Assembly (NCBI GenBank): GCA_000720805.1
Contig: JODI01000181.1
Span: 1 to 5,900, forward strand
Direction: 5' to 3'
From: Streptomyces violaceoruber
Lineage (GTDB): Bacteria; Actinomycetota; Actinomycetes; Streptomycetales; Streptomycetaceae
Length of the DNA stretch: 5,900 bases
Position 1 is the stretch's first letter. Each line of letters opens with the position of its first letter. A program made the position numbers and the translations under genes. The notes below the pieces were generated by a model. It saw only the letters and a program-made list of their open reading frames with translations. It did not search any database and was not told the origin of the DNA. Of the stretch, positions 1 to 4,693 are shown piece after piece.

Positions 1-208
1 CGCTGAAGGAGCGGGAGCGGAACAGGCGCATCGGCAGCATCGGGTGCTTGGCGCGCAGTTCGTAGAAGACGAAGCCGACGAGCAGGGCGGCACCGGCGAT
101 GAAGCCGCTCAGCACCGGCGTGCTGCTCCAGCCGTCGGCGTTGCCGCGCACCAGGGCGTAGACGATGCCGAACAGACCGCCGCTGGCCAGAACGGTGCCG
201 ACGAGGCG
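1..208 (-). pseudogene. MFS drug-exporter fragment (DHA2-like), truncated
   Basis: Read on the minus strand in the frame whose codon starts at 208, this stretch is open to the window edge. It gives a typical multidrug-exporter piece: RLVGTVLASGGLFGIVYALVRG, a short NADGWSS loop, a second hydrophobic helix (VLSGFIAGAALLVGFVFYEL), then RAKHPMLPMRLFRSRSFS. A helix pair followed by a cytoplasmic P-M-L-P-M-R-L-F-R motif is characteristic of the middle of 14-helix (DHA2, EmrB/QacA-type) transporters, which export drugs by proton antiport. The part upstream of this segment is missing: at about 205-208 the reading passes directly into an unrelated oxidoreductase in another frame. The RLVGT start also looks shortened against the RLDLVGT or RLDxxGT seen in the family, which suits a deletion joint. 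The downstream half lies outside the window, so whether it is complete there is unknown. Family assignment is from memory of the motifs. Confidence 0.75.
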
Positions 209-330
209 TGCACCACGTAGTCGCCAGCGGTGAAACCCTCGGAGTCGGAGGCCAGGGCGCGGCCGGCGGCGGGACCGTCCGGCGGCACGCCCACCTCGTA
301 CGGCTCGATGTGTGACTTCTTCTTGTGCGG
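204..330 (-). pseudogene. NADPH-dependent MDR oxidoreductase fragment
   Basis: About 42 residues on the minus strand, in the same frame as the TetR remnant upstream, read KKSHIEPYEVGVP, then PDGPAAGRALASDSEGFTAGDYVVHAS. This resembles the N-terminal third of zinc-independent medium-chain NADP-dependent oxidoreductases (curcumin/2-alkenal reductase type). In those enzymes a P-Y/F-x-x-G-x-P-x-x-G-x-x-x-G-x-V block is followed by F-x-x-G-D-x-V. The start, the catalytic domain and the Rossmann nucleotide-binding domain are all missing. It is joined upstream to TetR sequence near 330 and downstream to transporter sequence near 205. Both joints fall inside codons that make sense for either neighbour, as expected for deletions at short shared sequence. 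The piece cannot be functional. The family call is moderately sure because only about 40 residues remain. Confidence 0.6.
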
Positions 331-480
331 CGTGGCCTTCGCTACTCCCGATTCGGCGATCAGTCGATCCACGCCCACGGCGTGGATGTCGTGGGCGTAG
401 ACCAGTTCGCAGGCCGTGTCGAGAACGCGGTCGCGAGTGGCGCGCGCGGCGGGCCGGGCAGGGTCATATCGTGATTCCAC
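331..480 (-). pseudogene. TetR-family regulator, N-terminal DNA-binding half only
   Basis: From the GTG at 480 the minus strand encodes about 50 residues ending in TRDRVLDTACELVYAHDIH and AVGVDRLIAESGVAKAT. This is the helix-turn-helix of a TetR regulator: R-x-R-V/I-L-x-x-A, then G-V-D-x-L-I-A-x-S-G-V-A-K-A-T. The usual continuation, L-Y-x-H-F-x-S-K and the ligand-binding domain (about 130 residues), is absent; after KAT the frame enters oxidoreductase sequence. The reading frame stays open upstream to 543, overlapping the neighbouring gene. GTG at 480 is preferred because the HTH starts at the usual distance and a promoter-like TAGACA-N17-TATCGC lies just upstream. An Asp replaces the Gly expected in YAHGIH. 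The gene is divergent to the F420 oxidoreductase, so it was probably its repressor or activator. Without a dimerisation domain the product should be inactive. Confidence 0.8.
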
Positions 481-485
481 GATAT
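466..485. promoter_or_regulatory. Perfect 8-bp inverted repeat, probable TetR operator
   Basis: Arms ATATCGTG (466-473) and CACGATAT (478-485) are exact reverse complements separated by ATTC. The site spans the start codon of the truncated TetR gene and lies 47 bases upstream of the divergent oxidoreductase. Size and placement fit an autoregulatory TetR operator controlling both directions. The assignment to this particular TetR is inferred from position only. Confidence 0.65.
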
Positions 486-486
486 T

Positions 487-515
487 GCGATACGTTGTGG
501 TCGACGGGCTGTCTA
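487..515 (-). promoter_or_regulatory. Candidate promoter of the truncated tetR
   Basis: On the minus strand TAGACA (515-510; one mismatch to TTGACA) is followed after 17 bases by TATCGC (492-487; TA at the key positions, last base off consensus). Transcription would start at or next to the GTG at 480, which implies a leaderless message. The promoter would run into the inverted repeat at 466-485, consistent with self-repression. Confidence 0.4.
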
Positions 516-518
516 CTT

Positions 519-524
519 GAGGAG
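519..524 (+). promoter_or_regulatory. Ribosome binding site of the F420 oxidoreductase
   Basis: GAGGAG lies 8 bases before the ATG at 533 and fixes that start. The nearer ATG at 525 is in another frame. Confidence 0.75.
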
Positions 525-532
525 ATGTTTCG

Positions 533-1420
533 ATGCGCACCATTGACGGCTTGGATCTCGGGACGTTCGGGCTCTACACCTTCGACTTCGAGACTCAGTC
601 GGCGGCTCGGATACGCGAGTCGGCACAGGAGCTCGAAGAGCAGGGATGGCGGGCGCTGTGGATCCCCGAGACCCTCGGGCGCGAGGCGTTCACACACGCC
701 GGTTATCTGCTCTCCAGCACCGAACGGATGCACATCGTCAACGGAATCGCACGGGTCTGGTCACGCGGGGCCGTGTTCGCGTACGGCGCGGGTCTCCTCC
801 TGGCCGACGCCTACCCGAACCGGCATGTGCTCGGCCTGGGGTTCAGCGACGGGAACGGGCCGGGCGTCAAGCCCCTGGCGGCCATGACCGCGTATCTCGA
901 CGAGATGGACGCGCACGCGACGGCGACCCCCAACCCCGCCCCGAAGGCTCCGGTACGCCGCATCCTGGCCGCGTACGGACCCAAGATGCTCGAACTGGCT
1001 CGCGACCGCTCTGCCGGCGCCCAGACCTACCACGTCAACGTGGCACACACCGCCCAGGCGCGGGAGATACTCGGGCAGGAGGCCTTCCTCGCCGTCGAAC
1101 ACCCGGTGCTGTTCGAGTCCGACCCCGGCAAGGCCCGCGCGATCGCGCGCGAACACCTGCACCTCTATCTGAACTCCAGGTACAACCGCGCGAAGTTCCT
1201 CCGGCTGGGCTACTCGGAGGAGGAGATCACGGGCGCGAGTGACCGCATCGTCGACGACCTCGTGTTCTGGGGTGACCTCGACACCATCGTCGAGAAGCTC
1301 CACGCGCATGTAGAGGCGGGTGCCGATCATGTCACGGTGCAGGTGATCGGGATCGCGCCGGGTGAATCCGCGATGCCGTACTGGCGCGTGCTCGGTGAGG
1401 CGCTCCTGCCCCACGCCTGA
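533..1420 (+). CDS. LLM-class F420-dependent oxidoreductase (MSMEG_4141-like)
   Basis: A 295-residue cytoplasmic protein of the luciferase-like superfamily, whose members use a TIM barrel to bind coenzyme F420 or FMN and transfer hydride to or from small organic substrates. It closely follows the pattern I know for the actinobacterial TIGR03620/MSMEG_4141 family: FGLYTFDFE near 12-20, ALWIPE-x-LGREAF at 41-53 (barrel strand 2), IVNGIARVWSR at 68-78, LGLGFSDG at 100-107, RILAAYGPKMLELARDRSAGAQTYHV at 143-168, and GADHVTVQV at 263-271. Length and ends agree with a complete enzyme. The substrate cannot be told. The gene stands alone behind its own ribosome binding site and was apparently paired with the now-truncated divergent TetR. 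The surviving inverted repeat at 466-485 may be an orphan operator. F420 rather than FMN is inferred from the family. Confidence 0.9.
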   Translation: MRTIDGLDLGTFGLYTFDFETQSAARIRESAQELEEQGWRALWIPETLGREAFTHAGYLLSSTERMHIVNGIARVWSRGAVFAYGAGLLLADAYPNRHVLGLGFSDGNGPGVKPLAAMTAYLDEMDAHATATPNPAPKAPVRRILAAYGPKMLELARDRSAGAQTYHVNVAHTAQAREILGQEAFLAVEHPVLFESDPGKARAIAREHLHLYLNSRYNRAKFLRLGYSEEEITGASDRIVDDLVFWGDLDTIVEKLHAHVEAGADHVTVQVIGIAPGESAMPYWRVLGEALLPHA

Positions 1421-1506
1421 GCCGCGGGTTTGTGTACGGGTGCCACGTCCATGAGGGGGCGCGGCACCTGTCACCCGGTGAGAGCTGCCAGGGTGCGCAC
1501 TGCCCG

Positions 1507-1552
1507 CATCGAAACTTTCCGAATCATCGATAAGAGGCTCTACCCTGGGTGC
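1507..1552 (+). promoter_or_regulatory. Probable arsR promoter/operator, leaderless start
   Basis: TACCCT at 1541-1546 ends 6 bases before the ATG at 1553, the spacing expected between a -10 box and the transcription start. TTCCGA (1517-1522, 18 bases upstream) is a weak -35 candidate. No Shine-Dalgarno sequence is seen near the ATG. The palindrome GAAA-C-TTTC (1511-1519) and two copies of CATCGA (1507-1512, 1525-1530) fall in the promoter, where a self-repressing ArsR would bind. Operator function is inferred. Confidence 0.4.
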
Positions 1553-1885
1553 ATGGCGGACACTGCGACCACACCGGACCCCGACCTGGTCGACGCGTTG
1601 CGGGCGCTGTCGAACCCCATGCGCTTGCAGATGCTGCTGTGGTTGCGAGAGCCCGAACGCCACTTCCCCAGGGACACAATGATCGCCGACCCGGTCGAAG
1701 TGGGAGTGTGTGTGAGCCATCTCCAGGCCAAGACGGGGCTGGCCCAGTCGACCGTTTCGGCGTACATGGCGGAATTGCAGCGAGCGGGTCTGGTGCGGTC
1801 GACGCGCGTGGGCAAGTGGACCCACTACAAGCGTGATGAGGACCGCATCGCCGAGCTTGTCGCGACGCTGGGGCGGACGCTTTAG
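1553..1885 (+). CDS. ArsR-family winged-helix transcriptional regulator
   Basis: A 110-residue regulator. LVDALRALSNPMRLQMLLWL (12-31) is the first helical pair typical of ArsR proteins. VSHLQAKTGLAQSTVSAYMAELQRAGLV (54-81) is the helix-turn-helix with recognition helix, and RSTRVGKWTHYKRDE (82-96) is the beta-wing. The D-P-V-E-V-G-V-C-V-S block at 46-55 matches an ArsR subgroup that usually lacks the metal-binding cysteine cluster. Only one Cys is present (53), so metal sensing is unlikely and the ligand is unknown. I chose the ATG at 1553 over upstream codons because ArsR proteins begin shortly before the first helix, and a -10 box sits at leaderless distance. The C-terminus (ELVATLGRTL) looks natural. 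ArsR regulators often control an adjacent gene; here the downstream neighbour is only a remnant, so its target may be itself, the upstream oxidoreductase or a distant gene. Confidence 0.88.
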   Translation: MADTATTPDPDLVDALRALSNPMRLQMLLWLREPERHFPRDTMIADPVEVGVCVSHLQAKTGLAQSTVSAYMAELQRAGLVRSTRVGKWTHYKRDEDRIAELVATLGRTL

Positions 1886-2010
1886 GGGAGACGGCAACTA
1901 CGTCGACACACCGGGCGAGCGTCGCCAGACTTTCGTGGACCTCTTCCGGGTACGAGGACGGAAGGTTCGTCGAGCACGGGGATGTCGACCTCAGGGGAGA
2001 TGGGGTAGAG
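1886..2010 (+). pseudogene. SnoaL/NTF2-like protein remnant, frameshifted
   Basis: Just after the arsR stop, one plus frame reads GDGNYVDTPGERRQTFVDLFRV. The next base shift gives EDGRFVEHGDVDL. Joined at about 1951-1952 this makes FVDLFRV-EDGRFVEHGDV, which resembles the conserved late segment of SnoaL-like (NTF2-fold) proteins, D-x-F-R-V-x-D-G-K/R-I/F-V-E-H-W-D-V. A Gly replaces the usual Trp, one frameshift is needed, the N-terminal half is missing, and the sequence after HGDVDL no longer matches the family. I read it as the tail of a decayed gene that once followed arsR. The call depends on a short motif split across two frames. A chance resemblance, or an unrelated minus-strand reading over the same bases, remains possible. 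Confidence 0.4.
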
Positions 2011-2375
2011 CGCCGGGACGCCTCCGGCCGCCGTCGGCCGGCTTGCGGCTCTTGCCGTTCTCGCGCCGCTTCCCCGGGCTGTCACGCCCGTCAGCGGCAC
2101 TCGCTCGTTCCGGTCTTGCGGTCAGTGGCGTCGCCGCCATGACCGGGGTTGCGGCATGGTGGTTCGCTTCTTCGCCTGGTGGATCACCGAACAGCGGCGC
2201 CGGTCGCCGACGCCATGCGCCCGTCGGGGGTTTGGCCGGACGCGAGGCAGGCCCACGGTGCCGGTGACCGCTTCGGTGTCGGACCATCGAAGCGGTGGGC
2301 GAGATGGCCGCACGCCAACGCGCCATCTGCTGGTGGCAGGAGTGGATCGGAACGATGGGCGCTGTGACAGGTGGC
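2011..2375. other. Non-coding or decayed stretch, no recognisable gene
   Basis: No frame here shows a recognisable domain or a start with a ribosome binding site. Several frames are open only because the DNA is GC-rich. Two short patches look protein-like on the plus strand. One is a hydrophobic run, SGLAVSGVAAMTGVAAWW (about 2110-2163). The other is TIEAVGEMAARQRAICWWQEW (about 2283-2345), in a different frame. Neither could be assigned. A small GC hairpin, CCGGCCG/CGGCCGG, lies at 2024-2041. Together with the remnant before it, this suggests relics of one or more deleted genes between arsR and the aldo/keto reductase. Confidence 0.5.
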
Positions 2376-2410
2376 GGGAGGTGCCGTCGGCCAGGCAGAC
2401 GGCACCTCCC
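2376..2410. terminator. Strong hairpin, likely terminator of the aldo/keto reductase
   Basis: GGGAGGTGCCGTC (2376-2388) and GACGGCACCTCCC (2398-2410) form a perfect 13-bp stem with a 9-base loop. It lies 71 bases past the stop of the minus-strand reductase. There is no T-tract, which is common for actinomycete terminators. Being symmetric, it could also stop transcription coming from arsR. Confidence 0.7.
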
Positions 2411-2481
2411 CACATCGTGCGCACGATGCGGGACGCAAGCGGCGTCGACGACGTTGGGCCGCCGGCAGCAGGATCCGCGGC

Positions 2482-3537
2482 TCAGGCCGGGGGCACGGCG
2501 AGCTGGGTGACGAGGGAGGCGTCACCGCCCTGGACGGCGTCCCGGGCGCGAGCGCTCGCCTCGTGGGGCACTCCGAGGGGGATGGCGCTGACCTCGGACA
2601 GACGCGTGAACTGTTCCGGGGCGAGCTGGACGTCCAAGGCGCCCAGGTAGTCGTCGAGCTGGGTGAGGCTGCGCGGGCCGATGATCGGGACGAACGAGGT
2701 CGACGCCCGGGCGGAACGCTCGCGAAGCCAGGCCACAGACACCTGGGCCGGCGTCGCGCCGGTCTCCTCGGCGATGGCCAGGACGGTGTCGACGACGGCG
2801 GTCTTCTGGTCGGTGCTCTCGGTGTGTACGAGCGTCTTCAAATCGCTCAGCCGTCCCTCGGTGCCGCGGCGGTACTTGCCGGTCAGGAGTCCGCCGCCGA
2901 GCGGAGACCAGAGTGCGGCACCGAGTCCCAGGCTCTCGGCCATCGGCAGCAGCTCGCGGTCGGGGGTCCTCTCGACGAGGCTGTACTCGATCTGGATGCC
3001 TGCGACCGGTGCCCAGTTCTTCAGGTCCGCGAGGGTGGCGGCGCGGGAGACGCGCCATGCGGGGAAGTTGGACAGGCCGGCGTGGAGGATCTTGCCGGAG
3101 CTGACCAGGTCGTCCAGTCCGCGCAGGATCTCCTCCATGGGGGTGAGGTCGTCCGGGAAGTGAACCCAGTACAGGTCGATGTAGTCCGTGCCGAGGCGCC
3201 TCAGGCTCGCCTCCAGTGAAGCGACCATGTTCTTACGGCTGTTGCCCGTCCTGGAGATGCCGGGCTGCGGGCCGGCTCCGTTGGTGAACTTGGTGGCCAG
3301 GACGAAGTGGTCCCGGTCGTCGGCGACGAACTTCCCCACCAGTTCCTCGGACTGGCCGAACTGATAGCCGTCCGCGGTATCGAGAAACGTCCCACCGGCC
3401 TCGGCGAACCTGTCGAACATCCGGCGCGCCTCGTCCGGCTCGGCACCGGCACCCCAGCCGGTGCCGAAGTTCCCCGTGCCGAGGGCGTACTCGGAAACCC
3501 GCAGTCCGGTCCGTCGTCCGAAGGTCGTGTAACGCAT
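2482..3537 (-). CDS. Aldo/keto reductase
   Basis: A 351-residue NADPH-dependent (beta/alpha)8-barrel oxidoreductase that reduces aldehydes or ketones in the cytoplasm. The catalytic tetrad is complete: Asp53 in FLDTAD, Tyr58 in GYQFG, Lys83 in LATKF, His126 in YWVHFPDD. Cofactor-site segments are present: IQIEYSLVER (181-190), SPLGGGLLTGKY (211-222) and IIGPRSLTQLDD (285-296), whose Arg usually contacts the NADPH 2'-phosphate. The N-terminal R-x-T-G-L-x-V-S motif and overall length fit the bacterial YajO/AKR11-12-like group. The natural substrate cannot be deduced. I start at 3537, not at the in-frame ATG at 3564, because AAGGAG lies 5 bases before it and the protein then begins MRYTTFGRRTGL as in relatives. 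It faces away from the tetR at 3788 across a 250-base gap holding a palindrome, so that TetR probably regulates it. A hairpin at 2376-2410 ends the unit. Confidence 0.93.
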   Translation of the reverse strand: MRYTTFGRRTGLRVSEYALGTGNFGTGWGAGAEPDEARRMFDRFAEAGGTFLDTADGYQFGQSEELVGKFVADDRDHFVLATKFTNGAGPQPGISRTGNSRKNMVASLEASLRRLGTDYIDLYWVHFPDDLTPMEEILRGLDDLVSSGKILHAGLSNFPAWRVSRAATLADLKNWAPVAGIQIEYSLVERTPDRELLPMAESLGLGAALWSPLGGGLLTGKYRRGTEGRLSDLKTLVHTESTDQKTAVVDTVLAIAEETGATPAQVSVAWLRERSARASTSFVPIIGPRSLTQLDDYLGALDVQLAPEQFTRLSEVSAIPLGVPHEASARARDAVQGGDASLVTQLAVPPA

Positions 3538-3542
3538 CAGGT

Positions 3543-3548
3543 CTCCTT
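3543..3548 (-). promoter_or_regulatory. Ribosome binding site of the aldo/keto reductase
   Basis: AAGGAG on the minus strand, 5 bases before the ATG at 3537. It decides the start over the upstream in-frame ATG at 3564. Confidence 0.8.
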
Positions 3549-3599
3549 GGTGCTGATTTCGCATCGGTGGTCGGGGCGGGGCAGGGGCGGCGGGTCAGG

Positions 3600-3661
3600 C
3601 GCCGGTCCGGACGTCGGACCGGCGGCGTGAAGGGGCCGCCGAGCGCACCTGAACGGGTGCG
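3600..3661 (-). other. Hairpin cluster in the reductase leader
   Basis: CGCCGGTCCG (3600-3609) and CGGACCGGCG (3615-3624) form a perfect 10-bp stem with a 5-base loop. GGCGGC (3621-3626) with GCCGCC (3635-3640) forms a second stem that overlaps the first and so competes with it. CGCACC (3644-3649) with GGTGCG (3656-3661) forms a third. If the reductase promoter lies near the palindrome at 3707-3730, all three would be in its 5' leader. They could be a DNA-level operator or an RNA structure. GC-rich DNA makes short stems cheap, so only the 10-bp stem stands out. Confidence 0.4.
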
Positions 3662-3706
3662 GTGCCCGAACCACCCATCGCTGTACGGCGCGATGCGCGG
3701 AATGAC

Positions 3707-3730
3707 TAAGTAAGAGGATCGGTCTACTTA
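3707..3730. promoter_or_regulatory. 24-bp imperfect palindrome, probable TetR operator
   Basis: TAAGTA (3707-3712) and TACTTA (3725-3730) are exact inverted arms centred on GATC (3717-3720), with unpaired AGAG and GGTC between. An A/T-rich palindrome in otherwise GC-rich sequence, between a divergent tetR and its neighbour, is the usual form of a TetR operator. It lies 58 bases before the tetR start and 170 bases before the reductase start. A looser related palindrome, TAA...ACCGGT...TTA, sits at 3763-3782 over the tetR promoter. Confidence 0.6.
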
Positions 3731-3774
3731 AGCCTCCACCGTAGCTGGCCCACCGGCTTATGTAAAACGACCGG

Positions 3775-3788
3775 TATCCTTAAAAGTG
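3775..3788 (+). promoter_or_regulatory. -10 box and leaderless start of tetR
   Basis: TATCCT at 3775-3780 ends 7 bases before the GTG at 3788, so transcription should begin at or beside the start codon. The sequence between is A-rich with no Shine-Dalgarno motif. No good -35 is visible, which may mean a weak promoter. The looser palindrome at 3763-3782 covers this box. Confidence 0.5.
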
Positions 3789-4414
3789 TGACCGAATCTC
3801 ACCCCGTACGTCGGCGTCGTGGGCGTGGCGCCCGGGAGCGGATCCTCAAAGCGGCGACCCGGCTGTTCACGGCGCAGGGGATCAACGCGACCGGGATGGA
3901 CCAGCTGTCGACCGTCGCCGAAGTGTCGAAACGCACCCTCTACGCGCACTTCCCCAGCAAGGACGAGCTCATCGGGGCATACCTACGGTCCTTGGTGGAC
4001 GATCTCCTGCCTGTCTCCCCGTCGCCCGCCCAACCGGAACCCAGCCCGCGTGAGCGGCTCCTCGCCGTCTTCGACTGGGAGCTGCCCAAAACCACCGCTC
4101 CGTTTCGGGGATGTCCGTTCCTGAACGTCAGCGTCGAGGTGCCGGACCCCGGGCATTCCGTCCGTCAGTTGGCCGCGGCGTACAAGAGGGAGTTCGAGCG
4201 CCGCCTCACGGACATCGCACGGCAGGCCGGGGCCGCGGACCCCGAAACCCTGGGCGAGCAACTGGCACTGCTCTTTGACGGCGCGGCCGCACGCGGCACC
4301 GCACTCAACAGCAGCCACACCGCAGCGTGCGCCCGATCCATCGCGGAGTCGTTGGTCGACGCCGCCCTTTCACCGAAGTCGGCCCGTCTGGCCAGTCGTC
4401 CTACGAGTCGTTGA
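3788..4414 (+). CDS. TetR-family transcriptional regulator
   Basis: A 208-residue repressor-type protein. RERILKAATRLFTAQGINATGMDQLSTVAEVSKRTLYAHFPSKDELI (17-62) is a complete TetR DNA-binding domain, with the helix-turn-helix at about 38-56 and the diagnostic LYAHFPSKDEL after it. The C-terminal ligand domain contains FRGCPFLNVSVEVPDPGHSVR (106-126), a block shared by a common TetR subgroup in which G-C-P-F-x-N precedes a long helix, then LLFDGAAARG (161-170). The tail from about 195 is low-complexity and probably disordered. The GTG start is chosen because the N-terminal basic stretch precedes the HTH at normal distance and a -10 box lies just upstream. It is divergent from the aldo/keto reductase with palindromes between, so the most likely role is repression of the reductase and of itself in response to an unknown small ligand. 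Complete, with no sign of damage. Confidence 0.92.
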   Translation: MTESHPVRRRRGRGARERILKAATRLFTAQGINATGMDQLSTVAEVSKRTLYAHFPSKDELIGAYLRSLVDDLLPVSPSPAQPEPSPRERLLAVFDWELPKTTAPFRGCPFLNVSVEVPDPGHSVRQLAAAYKREFERRLTDIARQAGAADPETLGEQLALLFDGAAARGTALNSSHTAACARSIAESLVDAALSPKSARLASRPTSR

Positions 4415-4502
4415 CGGCTGGATCCGTCCTGGGCCACAGCCCCATCGGCCACACGTGTTTGCTCATGAAAGGTCTGGCGGATCGTTTCGGTGACGGCTGC
4501 GT

Positions 4503-4531
4503 CCACGGGGAACGGAGGCCACGGGGAACGG
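4503..4531. repeat. Two 13-bp direct repeats, period 16
   Basis: CCACGGGGAACGG occurs at 4503-4515 and again, identical, at 4519-4531 with AGG between. The pair lies in the gap between tetR and the cupin gene, 163 bases before the cupin start. It could be a regulator binding site (tandem half-sites about 1.5 helical turns apart) or a small duplication. I see no third copy in the window. Confidence 0.7.
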
Positions 4532-4563
4532 TGCGCACGTTCTCCGGCGTGACGGCGACAATC

Positions 4564-4578
4564 AAGCCAAACAGGCTT
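4564..4578. terminator. Small hairpin, possible weak terminator or operator
   Basis: AAGCC (4564-4568) and GGCTT (4574-4578) pair around AAACA. It lies 150 bases after tetR and 116 before the cupin gene. The stem is short and lacks a T-tract, so termination is only one possibility. Confidence 0.2.
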
Positions 4579-4680
4579 CAACCTCTGGCACACACCCTCA
4601 ACACCCGCAATGATTGAATCGTAAACTACATGGTCTGTCGGTGATCCACGACGGCCTGGCCATCCCTCATGCACACAGCA

Positions 4681-4687
4681 GAAGAGG
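4681..4687 (+). promoter_or_regulatory. Ribosome binding site of the cupin gene
   Basis: GAAGAGG lies 6 bases before the ATG at 4694. Upstream, TTGAAT (4614-4619) in a locally A/T-rich patch (4609-4632) is the best -35 candidate, but no convincing -10 is found at the right spacing. Confidence 0.6.
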
Positions 4688-4693
4688 CTTGAC

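Noticed and set aside
109..543. A single 144-residue minus-strand protein with a TetR-like N-terminus
   Set aside because: Only the first third is TetR. The rest is an oxidoreductase piece and then out-of-frame transporter sequence, so it is a fused remnant, not a novel chimeric regulator.
1439..1468. GGTGCC/GGCACC hairpin as terminator of the F420 oxidoreductase
   Set aside because: A 6-bp stem with an 18-base loop is too weak to call.
761..1897. A 378-residue open frame on the minus strand
   Set aside because: It lies antisense to the F420 oxidoreductase and arsR, has no recognisable domain, and is explained by GC-rich codon bias of the plus-strand genes.
2024..2041. CCGGCCG/CGGCCGG hairpin as the arsR terminator
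   Set aside because: Seven GC pairs arise easily in this composition, it lies 139 bases past the arsR stop, and it has no supporting features.
1833..2267. A 144-residue plus-strand open frame overlapping the end of arsR
   Set aside because: It starts inside arsR, has no ribosome binding site, and its only family-like part (FVDLFRV) needs a frameshift to continue, so a remnant is the better reading.
2371..3219. A 282-residue plus-strand open frame
   Set aside because: It is antisense to the aldo/keto reductase, whose complete catalytic tetrad and cofactor motifs make it the real gene.
4416..4441. GGCTG/CAGCC hairpin right after the tetR stop as terminator
   Set aside because: Five base pairs with a 16-base loop; not distinguishable from chance.
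4503..4531. CRISPR-like repeats
   Set aside because: Only two copies with a 3-base gap; no spacers and no cas genes.
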